A DNA stretch of 64,000 nt from DASTFY01 sp963829955 (GTDB lineage: Bacteria; Actinomycetota; Acidimicrobiia; Acidimicrobiales; Ilumatobacteraceae): positions 372,001 to 436,000 of the forward strand of contig CAWHKS010000001.1 in the NCBI GenBank assembly GCA_963829955.1. The letters run 5' to 3'. The notes under the pieces are model-generated. The model worked only from the letters and a program-made list of their open reading frames with translations. It was not told the origin of the DNA and ran no database searches. Shown here one piece after another: positions 8,793-17,003 of the stretch (position 1 is the stretch's first letter; the number at the start of each line of letters is the position of its first letter). The position numbers and the translations under genes are program-made.

Positions 8793-9470
8793 ATGGAGCT
8801 GGTGCTGGTTCGCCACGGTGAGCCCGAGTGGGTGCGGGACGGTTTCAACGTCGACGACCCGCCGCTGACCACGCGCGGGCACGAGCAGGCCCGCTGCGTG
8901 GCCGAACGCCTGGCCGACGAGCACTTCGACCAGATCTACGTGTCGCCCCTGACCCGCGCTCGGCAGACGGCGGCGCCGCTCCTGGCCCTCTTGGGCCAGG
9001 ACGAGGTGATCGACGACTGGCTGGAGGAGATCCGCAACCCCGTCTGGCACGGCAGCCCGGCCGAGCGGGCCGCGGAGGCCTTCGCCGAGGAGCGGGCCCG
9101 GCCCGCCGACCTGCGCTGGGACGGGCTCGAGGGCGGTGAGCCGGTCCGCGACTTCGTGGCCCGCATCCGCCTCGGCGCCCAGCTCTTCCTGGCCGAACGG
9201 GGCATCGAGCCCGCCCACGAGACGCTGCCGGTGTGGCGGGTGTCCAACCCCGAGTTGCGCATCCTGCTCGTGGCTCATGCCGGCACGAACACGGTGACCA
9301 TCTGCCACCTGCTCGGGCTGAACCCGGTGCCGTGGGAGTGGGACCGCTTCATCCTGGGGCACGCGTCGCTCACGCGCGTCGTGTCCATGCCGACCGGCGA
9401 GAGTTGGTGCTTCGGCCTCTCCCGCCTCTCCGACGTCGAGCACCTGTCCGCGGATCTTCGCACCGTCTGA
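8793..9470 (+). CDS. Histidine phosphatase superfamily protein (phosphoglycerate mutase-like)
   Basis: 225 aa. It begins with VLVRHGEPEW, where the His of the RHGE motif is phosphorylated in the catalytic cycle. The second catalytic His lies in VAHAGTN near residue 165, and the S-x-L-x-R-A-x-x-T segment (SPLTRARQTA) binds phosphate. The family includes phosphoglycerate mutases, phytases and small-molecule or protein phosphatases. An insert (VWHGSPAERAAEAF) separates it from housekeeping mutases, so a general phosphatase is more likely. ATG 8793 is the last start before the conserved strand. Confidence 0.8.
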   Translation: MELVLVRHGEPEWVRDGFNVDDPPLTTRGHEQARCVAERLADEHFDQIYVSPLTRARQTAAPLLALLGQDEVIDDWLEEIRNPVWHGSPAERAAEAFAEERARPADLRWDGLEGGEPVRDFVARIRLGAQLFLAERGIEPAHETLPVWRVSNPELRILLVAHAGTNTVTICHLLGLNPVPWEWDRFILGHASLTRVVSMPTGESWCFGLSRLSDVEHLSADLRTV

Positions 9471-9615
9471 GTCCTCGTCGCCGACCCTCGCATTGATCAG
9501 CAGGGGCCAGCTCCGACTCGCTTCAATCGGCAACGCGTCCAGCGTCGTTGCGGTGCGCTCGGCCCGCACTCATCAGCCGAGCCGGACGCACCGAGCTCCG
9601 TCCGAGACGGCTGGG

Positions 9616-10092
9616 TCAGCCCGCGGGTTCGTCGCAGGTGGACCGCAGCATCTCCAGGGCGCCCGTGAGCTGTTCGAGCTGGGCGTCGTCGAGGCGGTCG
9701 ATGAGCAGCCGGCGCACCCCGGCCACGTGGTCCGGCGCCGCATCCTCCAGGCGCTGGAGACCGGCGGGCGTCAGACCGGCGTAGACAGCGCGGCGATCCG
9801 TGGGGCACGCCTCGCGGGTCACGAGGCCTTGCCGGCCCAGCCGGTCGAACCGCCTGGTCAGCCCGCTGGGCGACAGGTGCAGCCGGCCGGCGAGGTCGGT
9901 CATCCGCAGCCGCTGATCAGGCGCCTCGGACAGCTCGACCAGGACCGCGTACTCGCCCAGAGACAGCCCGTGGGTCGACTCCAGGTCGGCGTCGAGCTCG
10001 GCCATGACCACGGAGGAGACGGCGACGAACGCCCGCCAGGCCCGTTGCTCACGCTCGGACAACCAGCGTGGGGAGGAAGAAACCGTGGTCAC
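9616..10092 (-). CDS. MarR-family transcriptional regulator
   Basis: 158 aa winged-helix regulator. Helices around YAVLVELSEAP lead into the DNA-recognition segment RLHLSPSGLTRRFDRLGRQGLV and the wing (CPTDRRAVYAGLT, with the DxR wing motif). No redox Cys pair suggests an Ohr-type sensor; only isolated Cys residues are present. It starts at GTG 10092 and diverges from the YceI gene across an AT-rich 92-bp spacer containing a palindrome, so it very likely regulates itself and yceI. Confidence 0.85.
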   Translation of the reverse strand: MTTVSSSPRWLSEREQRAWRAFVAVSSVVMAELDADLESTHGLSLGEYAVLVELSEAPDQRLRMTDLAGRLHLSPSGLTRRFDRLGRQGLVTREACPTDRRAVYAGLTPAGLQRLEDAAPDHVAGVRRLLIDRLDDAQLEQLTGALEMLRSTCDEPAG

Positions 10093-10120
10093 AAACCCAT
10101 GCTACGGCCGAGCCATATAC

Positions 10121-10148
10121 TTGTGTCAACAAATATTTGTGCTACAAT
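10121..10148 (+). promoter_or_regulatory. yceI promoter with overlapping MarR-type operator palindrome
   Basis: A TTGTGT / TACAAT hexamer pair (10121-10126 and 10143-10148, 16-bp spacer) faces yceI. A perfect 12-bp palindrome ACAAATATTTGT (10129-10140) sits between the hexamers, and a TTGT-N4-ACAA repeat overlaps it on the left. Binding there would block RNA polymerase. The spacer is strikingly AT-rich for this chromosome. Confidence 0.6.
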
Positions 10149-10184
10149 CATTGTCGAAGCAATCACTCTTCCCTGGAGTTTCCC

Positions 10185-10728
10185 ATGAGCAACTCTGTCC
10201 GACCTCACCCCCGGCGTGTGGAACGTCGACCCGAGCCACAGCATCGTCGGCTTCACCGCGCGGCACCTGATGATCACGAAGGTCCGCGGCCGGTTCACCA
10301 CCTTCACCGGGACCGTGACCGTCGCCGAGGACCCGCTCGACTCGAAGGTCGACGCCAGCGTCGACCTCGGTTCGGTGACCACCGGCGACGACCAGCGCGA
10401 CGGCCATCTCAGGAGCGCCGACTTCTTCGACGTCGACAAGCACCCGACCATGACCTTCACCTCCACCGGCATCAAGCAGGACGGCGGCGACTACGTGCTC
10501 ACCGGCGACCTGACGGTGGCGGGCACGACGCGTAGCGTCGACTTCGAGCTGTCGTTCGATGGTGTCCAGAAGGACCCGTGGGGCGGGACGCGGGCGGGCT
10601 TCACCGCCGAGACGGAGATCAGTCGCAAGGACTGGGAGCTGACGTGGAACGTCGCCCTGGAGACCGGCGGCGTGCTCGTGGGCGACAAGGTGAAGATCGA
10701 GCTCGACGTCGAGCTCGTCAAGGCCTGA
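10185..10728 (+). CDS. YceI-family lipid-binding protein, start region frameshifted
   Basis: About 180 aa if the frame is restored. The lipocalin-like YceI barrel is clear: WNVDPSHSIVGFTARHLMITKVRGRF, then the EDPLDSKVDASVDLGSV strand pair and a KDWELTWN motif near the end. The family binds isoprenoid quinone-like lipids; there is no signal peptide, so this copy is cytoplasmic as in many actinomycetes. ATG 10185 has a good ribosome-binding site (CTGGAG), but its frame joins the barrel only if one C at 10199-10200 is dropped, giving MSNSVDLTPG. Otherwise GTG 10216 would be used. It diverges from the MarR gene. Confidence 0.8.
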
Positions 10729-10786
10729 GCGCGGAGCGGACCAACCTGGCCTTCACCCGATCGTTGAGCGGCGCGATGATCGCCCC

Positions 10787-11479
10787 ATGGCTCTCGCCGA
10801 GCCCGCGGGTGGCTCGCTGCCGCTCTACGTCGTGGAACCCGGCGCGGGTCGGGACGAGCAGCCCGAGCCGACCCCTGCCGGCCCACGGCACCCGCACCTG
10901 TCTGATGCGGTACACGACGGTTGGGTGGCCCTGGGGCGCGCCGCCACCCAGCTCTCGGACCGGCTGGCGACGCCGCCGGCGCCGGCTGCCGGTGGCGGCT
11001 ACGAGACGTCACGGGGTCTCGTCATCGCCATCGCCCGGCACCTCGTGATCGCACCGGGTGATGCCGTCCGTGCCTTCGACCTCCTGCTCCCCCGCCTGGC
11101 CGAACCGATCGTCACCTCGCGGGGCAGGCTGACCTTGCGCGTCGAGTCGGCCGGCCGGCGCCGGACGGAGGCCTCGCAGCTTCGAGCACTGACCGGATGC
11201 CTGCGCCTGTGGCTCTCACCGGTGCCGCTCCCCGTCGAGCTCGACCTGGTCCCGTGGGGGCGGTGGCGGACGATGGTCACCCTTCGCCCAGACCGCTGCG
11301 TGGGATGGAGCGTGGGCGCCCACCGCCGCTCGCGCTACTTCGCCAGCGGTCATGCCGTCATGGACGTCGTGGTCGCCGAGCTGTGCCTGCTCGCCGGCGG
11401 CGAGGCGCCGCCGGCCTCCTACGATGCGCCGCGATGCGGGCGCTCGTGGTCCATGCCCATCCCAGCCCCGACAGCCTGA
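10787..11479 (+). CDS. Hypothetical protein, 230 aa
   Basis: I cannot assign this protein to a family. A Pro-rich first 50 residues precede a mixed alpha/beta body, with an Arg-rich stretch (VESAGRRRTEASQLRAL) and a Trp-containing strand (LVPWGRWRTMVTLRP). There are no membrane segments and no recognisable catalytic motif. ATG 10787 lies 58 bases after yceI and the end overlaps the next gene by 46 bases, so the C-terminus may be shorter in reality. GC-rich third positions support coding. Confidence 0.5.
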   Translation: MALAEPAGGSLPLYVVEPGAGRDEQPEPTPAGPRHPHLSDAVHDGWVALGRAATQLSDRLATPPAPAAGGGYETSRGLVIAIARHLVIAPGDAVRAFDLLLPRLAEPIVTSRGRLTLRVESAGRRRTEASQLRALTGCLRLWLSPVPLPVELDLVPWGRWRTMVTLRPDRCVGWSVGAHRRSRYFASGHAVMDVVVAELCLLAGGEAPPASYDAPRCGRSWSMPIPAPTA

Positions 11480-12024
11480 GCGCCGCCCTCTTCGCGACCG
11501 CCACGGACACGCTGCGCCAGCGCGGCCACGAGGTCGCCACGCTCGACCTCTACGCCGAACGCTTCGCGCCGGCCATGTCGGCCGAGGAGCGTCGGGCGTA
11601 CCACACCGACTCCCCCATCTGCTCTTCGCAGGTTGCCCGCCACGCCGAGCTCGTCCGCTGGGCCGACGCCCTCGTGTTCGTCTACCCGACGTGGTGGGTG
11701 GGACCGCCGGCCGCACTCAAGGGTTGGCTGGATCGGGTGCTCGTGCCCGGCGTGGCGTTCCACCTCGACGAGCGGACGAACAAGGTCGTCTCCGATCTGC
11801 GCCACGTCCGGACCGTGGTCGGGATCAGCACCTACCGCTCCTCGTGGGGCGCAGTCCGCCTCGTGCACGACAGCGGCCGCCGCATCATCCTCCGCGCGCT
11901 TCGCATGCTGTGCTCGCGGGCCTGCCGGACGAGGTGGATGGCGCTGTACTCGGCCGACGACGCGTCCGAGGCTCGGCGGGAGGCCTTCGTGACCCGGGTC
12001 GAGCGACGCCTGAGCGGGCTGTGA
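11434..12024 (+). CDS. NAD(P)H dehydrogenase (quinone)-like flavodoxin-fold protein, copy 1
   Basis: 196 aa. VVHAHPSPDSLSAAL is the FMN phosphate-binding start of the NQO1/MdaB/KefF group, and YPTWWVGPPAALKGWLDRV is the conserved flavin/substrate loop. These enzymes reduce quinones by two electrons, avoiding semiquinone radicals, and relatives act as activators of K+ efflux channels. The gene is followed 16 bases later by a diverged second copy of the same family, so the pair looks like a tandem duplication. Confidence 0.8.
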   Translation: MRALVVHAHPSPDSLSAALFATATDTLRQRGHEVATLDLYAERFAPAMSAEERRAYHTDSPICSSQVARHAELVRWADALVFVYPTWWVGPPAALKGWLDRVLVPGVAFHLDERTNKVVSDLRHVRTVVGISTYRSSWGAVRLVHDSGRRIILRALRMLCSRACRTRWMALYSADDASEARREAFVTRVERRLSGL

Positions 12025-12040
12025 GGGCCCGGAGGTGAAC

Positions 12041-12679
12041 GTGCTCCTGGTCTCGGCCCACCCTCTGGCCGACAGCTACATCGCCGCCGTCCGAGGTGCA
12101 GCGGTCCGCGGGCTCCAGGCCGCGGGGCACGTGGTCGACGTGGCGGATCTCGATGCCGAGGGCTTCGATCCGTGCCGGTCGCAGAGAGAGTGGGAGACCC
12201 GGGGCGAACCGGCCCGGCCCGACGACGTACAAGCACACGCCGCTCGTCTCGAATGGGCCGACGCCCTGGTGCTGGTGTACCCCACCTGGTGGGGGGCGCA
12301 GCCGGCCATCCTCTGGGGCTGGCTCGACCGGGTCTGGATCGACGGTGTCGCGTTCACCCGGCCGCCGCGCGTGCGGCGTGCCCGACCCAGCCTGCGCAAC
12401 ATCCGCCACCTGGTGGCGATCACGACACATGGCTCGCCGAAGCGGATCAACGCGGTCGAGGGCGAACCGGGCAAGCGGGTGGTGCTGCGCCGGATGCGGG
12501 CGTGCTGCCACCCGCGGGTCAGGACCCGCTGGATCGCCCACTACGGCGTGGACCGCTCGGACGACGCCGAGCGGCAGGCGTTCCTGCAACGGGTCGAGCG
12601 GTCGATGGCCTCGCTCGAGCAGATCACGGGACCTGGCGGTCGGTTTCGGCCAGGAGGCGGGCGCCGCGGTCGTACGTGA
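12041..12679 (+). CDS. NAD(P)H dehydrogenase (quinone)-like flavodoxin-fold protein, copy 2
   Basis: 212 aa, same family as the preceding gene: LLVSAHPLADSYIAA at the N-terminus and YPTWWGAQPAILWGWLDRVW in the flavin loop. GTG 12041 is preferred because GGAGG lies five bases upstream; a GTG at 12035 is in frame. The C-terminus is Gly/Arg-rich and runs 56 bases into the convergent NDH-2 gene. Together with copy 1 and NDH-2 this makes a local group of quinone-reducing enzymes. Confidence 0.8.
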   Translation: MLLVSAHPLADSYIAAVRGAAVRGLQAAGHVVDVADLDAEGFDPCRSQREWETRGEPARPDDVQAHAARLEWADALVLVYPTWWGAQPAILWGWLDRVWIDGVAFTRPPRVRRARPSLRNIRHLVAITTHGSPKRINAVEGEPGKRVVLRRMRACCHPRVRTRWIAHYGVDRSDDAERQAFLQRVERSMASLEQITGPGGRFRPGGGRRGRT

Positions 12680-13880
12680 CGTAGTTCCAGGCCCAGTTGA
12701 CCAGCACGTTCAAGCGGTTGCGGAAGCCCATGAGCTCCACCAGGTGCAGGCCCAACCAGGACACCCAGCCCGGCCATCCCCACAGCCGGATGCCCCGCGG
12801 GAGCTCCGTCACCGCCTCGTTGCGCCCGATGGTGGCCATCGACCCCTTGTCGTGATAGCGGAAGGGCTCACCGGGCAGGTCCTGCAACCGGCGGCGGATC
12901 TGGCGGGCGGCGTGACGTCCGCCCTGGATGGCGGGTTGGGCCACCTGGGGCAGCGGCGTGCCGTCGAGGTCGGGGGCGGCCGCGATGTCGCCCACGGCGA
13001 ACACCTCGGGACGGCTGGGCACCGACAGATCGGTGTCCACGATCAGCCGGCCACCTCGACCCAGGGGCAGGTCGAGCAACCCGGCCAGCGGGCTGGCCCG
13101 CACCCCGGCCGCCCACACCACGATCCGCGACGGCAGCAGCCGGTCGTCGGCAAGATGGACACCGCTTGCGTCGACCCCGGCCACCCCCGTGCCGAGGATC
13201 ACCTCGACCCCCCGCCGGCGCAGGGTCCGCAGGGCCCGGTCGGAGGACAGCGTGGAGAAGGTGGCCAGCAACCGGTCCGCCGCCTCAACCAGCACCACCC
13301 GGGCCCGGCCGACCTCATCGCCCCGGAAGTCGCGGCTGATGACCTTGGTGAACAACTCTCGCACCGCGCCCGCCATCTCCACGCCCGTCGGGCCGCCGCC
13401 GCAGATCACCACGTCGAGGTCACCCTCCCGCGGTGGTTCGGGGCCGGCGGCCACCTGCTCGAAGCGATCGAGGATGGCACCGCGCAGTCGAACGGCGTCG
13501 TCCACGGACTTGAGGGGAAAGCAGTGCTCCGCTACACCGGGCACCCCGTAGTCGTTGCTCACCGCGCCGGCGGCAACCACCAGGTAGTCGTAAGAGAGCG
13601 GCGATCCGCGATCGACGTGGACGACGCGGCCGTCGAGGTCGATGCCGGTCACCCGGGCCATGCGAACGGTCACGTTGCGTTGGCGGCGGAAGATTCCCCG
13701 CACCGGATAGGCGACGTCGTCGACATCGAGGCCGGCCGTCGCCACCTGGTACAGCAGCGGCTGGAAGGTGTGGAAGTTGTTGGCGTCGACGAGGGTGACG
13801 GCGACCGGCGCGTCGCGGAGTCCCTTGACCGCCGCCAGCCCGCCGAATCCGGCTCCGACGACGACGACCCGTTCCGTCAC
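12624..13880 (-). CDS. ndh: Type II NADH dehydrogenase-like FAD oxidoreductase
   Basis: 418 aa. There are two Rossmann loops: GAGFGG at residues 8-13 for FAD, and CGGGPTGVEMAG near 165 for NADH. The conserved VFAVGDIA block near 300 contacts FAD. The last ~90 residues contain RLWGWPGWVSWLGLHLVELMGFRNR, the membrane-associating C-terminal region of NDH-2, followed by a basic tail. It passes electrons from NADH to the quinone pool without pumping protons. GTG 13880 overlaps the psuG stop in a GTGA, indicating translational coupling to an unrelated enzyme. Confidence 0.85.
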   Translation of the reverse strand: MTERVVVVGAGFGGLAAVKGLRDAPVAVTLVDANNFHTFQPLLYQVATAGLDVDDVAYPVRGIFRRQRNVTVRMARVTGIDLDGRVVHVDRGSPLSYDYLVVAAGAVSNDYGVPGVAEHCFPLKSVDDAVRLRGAILDRFEQVAAGPEPPREGDLDVVICGGGPTGVEMAGAVRELFTKVISRDFRGDEVGRARVVLVEAADRLLATFSTLSSDRALRTLRRRGVEVILGTGVAGVDASGVHLADDRLLPSRIVVWAAGVRASPLAGLLDLPLGRGGRLIVDTDLSVPSRPEVFAVGDIAAAPDLDGTPLPQVAQPAIQGGRHAARQIRRRLQDLPGEPFRYHDKGSMATIGRNEAVTELPRGIRLWGWPGWVSWLGLHLVELMGFRNRLNVLVNWAWNYVTYDRGARLLAETDRQVP

Positions 13881-14797
13881 GGGCGCCGGGTGGCGATGGC
13901 CGAGGCGACTTCGGCGGCCACCCGGCAGTTGTTCTCGGCCAGGGCCAGGTTGGCGGGGATGCTCGAGCCGGAGGTGACCTCGCCGATGCGGCCGAGCACG
14001 AACGGTGTCACCGCCGCGCCGGAGATGCTGCTGGCCTCGGCATCGCTCAGGGCGGCGACGAGGACCTGGTCGAGGTCGGCGGCGTCGAGCGCGTCGGCCT
14101 CGGGGATCGGTACCGTCAGCAGAATGCCCGTCGCCGCGCGGGCCCGGTGGGCCAGCACGTCGGCCACGACCGCGGCCGACTCCACCCGGTGGGGCACGGG
14201 CAGGCCGGACGAGCGGGTGTAGAAGGCCGGGAACCAGTCGTGCCGCCAGCCCAGCACCGGCACGCCGGCCATCTCGAGATGCTCCAGCGTGCGGGGCAGG
14301 TCGAGGAAGGCCTTGGCCCCGGCGCACACCGTGACGAGCGGGTGGTGGGCGATGGCGTCGAGGTCGGCAGAGATGTCGCCCGTGGACTCGGCGTTGCGGT
14401 GGACGCCGCCGATGCCCCCGGTCGAGAACACGCTGATCCCGGCCGAGGCGGCCAGGGCGAGCGCGCCGGACACGGTGGTGGCGCCGTACTCCCAGCCCGT
14501 CGCGACGGCCACGCCCAGGTCGCGCTCGGCCGCCTTGCGGGCCGGACCGCAGATCCGGGCGTGCTCGGCGGCGTCGACGCCCACCCGCGGCACGCCGTCC
14601 AGCACCGCGGTGACCGCGGGCACGGCGCCGCCGGCCCGGACGACGGCCAGGCACCGGTCGAGCGCCTCGCGGTTGGCCGGGGATGGCAGCCCCAGGTGCG
14701 AGAAGATCGTCGACTCCAGGGCCACGACCGGCTCAGCGGCGTCCAGCGCTTCCGCTACCTCGGGCGCGACGCGGGGCAAGAGCGGCACGGAGGTCAT
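13877..14797 (-). CDS. psuG: Pseudouridine-5'-phosphate glycosidase
   Basis: 306 aa, full length for PsuG. Diagnostic blocks are ALESTIFSHLGLP at the N-terminus, ATGWEYGATTVSGAL, VFSTGGIGGVHRNAE (phosphate loop region), and the C-terminal LALAENNCRVAAEVA. The enzyme splits pseudouridine 5'-phosphate to uracil and ribose 5-phosphate using a Mn2+ ion and an active-site Lys. No PsuK-type kinase is adjacent; the downstream coupled gene is NDH-2. Confidence 0.92.
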   Translation of the reverse strand: MTSVPLLPRVAPEVAEALDAAEPVVALESTIFSHLGLPSPANREALDRCLAVVRAGGAVPAVTAVLDGVPRVGVDAAEHARICGPARKAAERDLGVAVATGWEYGATTVSGALALAASAGISVFSTGGIGGVHRNAESTGDISADLDAIAHHPLVTVCAGAKAFLDLPRTLEHLEMAGVPVLGWRHDWFPAFYTRSSGLPVPHRVESAAVVADVLAHRARAATGILLTVPIPEADALDAADLDQVLVAALSDAEASSISGAAVTPFVLGRIGEVTSGSSIPANLALAENNCRVAAEVASAIATRRP

Positions 14798-14839
14798 CCT
14801 GCCAGGTCAACGACCGGACAGGTTGGCCTGGGCCGCTGG

Positions 14840-15563
14840 TCAGGCGAGGGGGCCGGTGAGGAGCGCGGGCTGCTGCGACGACGTCACGCCGCCGGCCACC
14901 TCGTCCGTCACCACGAGGGCGCTGAGGTCGCCGTTGACGGTGAACGGCTCCACGCCGGGCCGCGCTCCCAGCACGCCGAGCGAGATCACCTCGTCGTCGA
15001 TGACTCCCCAGAGCTGGTAGGTGCGGTCCGGACCGAGGTCGGGAAGATCGTGCAGCGAGATCATGCCGAGGCCACCGGGCTGCAGCATGGCGACGGCCCG
15101 CTGGGCGTCGTCCTCGCTGCGCAGCACCACCCTGGTGGCGTCCGGATCGGCCATGGCGCGGTCGAACACCTGGGCCATGCTGTCCAGCGCCGGCCGGGGC
15201 CGGCTCGGGCTCGCGGACCGCGGCCACCGTGATGGCGGCCGCCGCCACCGCCGCCGCGGCCGCCGCGCCCACGAGGACTGCGGTCGACCAGCGGCGCCGT
15301 CGCCGTGCCGGCAGCACCTTGGCCAGCTCGGGACCGGGCTCGGGCGCCCGCTCGTCGAGAGCGCCGGCGATCCGGTCCCACAGCCCCTCGGGCGCCGCCG
15401 CGCCGCTGAACGCCATCAGCGTGGCGACCTCCCGATGCATCTCGACCTCGGCACGGGCGCGGGGTTCGAGGGCAAGGTGCGCCTCGACCTCGCGCCGCTC
15501 GTCGTCGTCCAGCGCGTCGAGCGCATAGGCACCGAGGAGGGACTCGATCTCGTGTGGTGTCAT
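14840..15563 (-). CDS. RskA-type anti-sigma factor (one frameshift)
   Basis: About 240 aa if one base is removed. The N-terminus (ESLLGAYALDALDDDERREVEAHL) is the RskA sigma-binding helix set. It lacks the HxxxCxxC zinc motif of ZAS proteins. A single Ala/Val membrane helix follows an RRRRR stop-transfer cluster near residue 90. The extracytoplasmic domain (SMAQVFDRAM, LWGVIDDEVISLG) matches the RskA C-terminal domain, the target of regulated proteolysis. The frame switches near 15188-15200, between EPEPAPA and ALDSMAQ. ATG 15563 overlaps the sigma-factor stop (ATGA). Confidence 0.8.
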
Positions 15564-16145
15564 CCCCGCCCCTCCCCCAGTGAGATCCCGACGGACACGA
15601 GCTCGCCCCGCAGCCGCTTCAGCCCGCTGCGGATGCGGCTCTTCACGGTGCCCTCCGGCTCGCCCAGCCGGGTCGCCACCTCCCGGTACGTGTACCCGCC
15701 GAAGTAGGCCAACTCGATGGCGGCCCGCTCGCTCTCCGGGAGGCGGTCCATCGACCGGCGGACCTGATCGGCCGTAGCCAGGTCCCACACCTCGTGCTCC
15801 ACGTCGTACCCACCCTCGGCGGTGCGCCGGGCGTCCTTCTCCTCCCGGGCCGCGACGCGCCCCTTCCGAGCGCAGGAGATCGACGGCGCGCCCGTGGGCG
15901 TGGGCCAGCAGGTAGCTCCGCAGGCTGCCTCGCGAAGGATCGAAGCGGTCCGGATCGTTCCAGAGGCGGAGGAACACCTCTTGGACGATCTCCTCGGCCA
16001 GCGCCTGCGCGCCGAGCAACCGCCGGGCCAGCCCGAACACGGCGCCGGCGTGGCGGCGGTACGCCTCGGCCAGCGCCTCTTGGTGGTAGCGCGCGATGCC
16101 GAGGACGAGCGCCGCGTCGGACACGTCGGCAAACGAATCGCGCAC
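15560..16145 (-). CDS. ECF RNA polymerase sigma factor, SigK-like (one frameshift)
   Basis: About 194 aa when the frame is repaired. Region 2 reads HAGAVFGLARRLLGA then EEIVQEVFLRLW, and region 4 reads ESERAAIELAYFGGYTYREVATRLGEPEGTVKSRIRSGL, the helix-turn-helix that reads the -35 element. Deleting one base from the 4-base run at 15860-15863 joins the halves as RSEGRVAAREEKD. Start GTG 16145 opens VRDSFADVSDAAL. It is coupled to the RskA-like anti-sigma, which would hold it at the membrane until an envelope signal triggers proteolysis. Confidence 0.82.
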
Positions 16146-16237
16146 ACCTGTTCTACGGAGCCGCGGCGCGGGCGGATCATCGTGAGCGCTATGGGGCTCC
16201 GGAGTCCGGCGGGCCCGGTCGGCTACCGTCCGCCTCG

Positions 16238-16954
16238 GTGACCTCATCGCGTGATGTCCCGGCGCAGTCCGAGCGGACCCCGGCCATCCAGATCGCGCCA
16301 TCCGTCCTTTCGGCGGACATGGCGCGACTGGGTGACGAGGTGGCGGCGCTCGAGGCGGCGGGGTGCGACCGGATCCAGTGGGACATCATGGACGGCCAGT
16401 TCGTCCCCAACCTCACGTTCGGGCCTGACGTGGTACGGGCAGCGAGGACACACACGACGCTCCCGTTCGAGGCCCACCTCATGATCCTGACACCGGACGT
16501 CCTCGCCGAGGACTTCGTATCGGCCGGGTGCGAGCGCCTGATCGTCCACGCCGAGTCCGTCGTCCACCTCCACCGGACGTTGGGGCACGTGCGGTCGTTG
16601 GGCGCGACCGCCGGGGTCGCGCTGAGTCCGGCGACGCCGGCGGTGGCCTGCGGCGACGTACTCGACCTGGTCGACCTGGTGCTGGTGATGACCGTCAATC
16701 CGGGCTTCGGGGGCCAGGAGTACCTGGTGTCGATGGAGGACAAGATCGCCCGGATCCGGGCCATGGTCGAGGCCTCTGGGCGCGCCATAGAGATCGAGGT
16801 GGACGGCGGGATCAGCGCGGAGACGATCGGTGGTGCGGCACGGGCCGGGGCCAACGTGTTCGTCGCCGGCACCGCGCTGTATCGCCATCCCGAGGGGCTC
16901 TCCGCGGCGGTGTCCGAACTGCGGGGCAAGGCCGAAGCGGCTTCCGCCGGCTGA
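16238..16954 (+). CDS. rpe: Ribulose-phosphate 3-epimerase
   Basis: 238 aa TIM barrel. Family blocks are IAPSVLSADMARLGDEV, the metal-site WDIMDGQFVPNLTFGP (His and Asp positions conserved elsewhere, here with Asp), EAHLMI, VNPGFGGQ (phosphate loop), and EVDGGI. It interconverts D-ribulose 5-phosphate and D-xylulose 5-phosphate in the pentose phosphate pathway. GTG 16238 gives an extra ~17 residues before the first strand. The GxGQ phosphate loop is intact. Confidence 0.95.
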   Translation: MTSSRDVPAQSERTPAIQIAPSVLSADMARLGDEVAALEAAGCDRIQWDIMDGQFVPNLTFGPDVVRAARTHTTLPFEAHLMILTPDVLAEDFVSAGCERLIVHAESVVHLHRTLGHVRSLGATAGVALSPATPAVACGDVLDLVDLVLVMTVNPGFGGQEYLVSMEDKIARIRAMVEASGRAIEIEVDGGISAETIGGAARAGANVFVAGTALYRHPEGLSAAVSELRGKAEAASAG

Positions 16955-17003
16955 CCGCGGGAGCGGGATTCTCCGTCCCACCCCCTGCGTACCATCGACC
17001 CTC

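Noticed and set aside
12096..14222. 708-aa plus-strand frame opposite NDH-2 and psuG
   Set aside because: Antisense shadow of two clear minus-strand enzymes, with no conserved motifs of its own.
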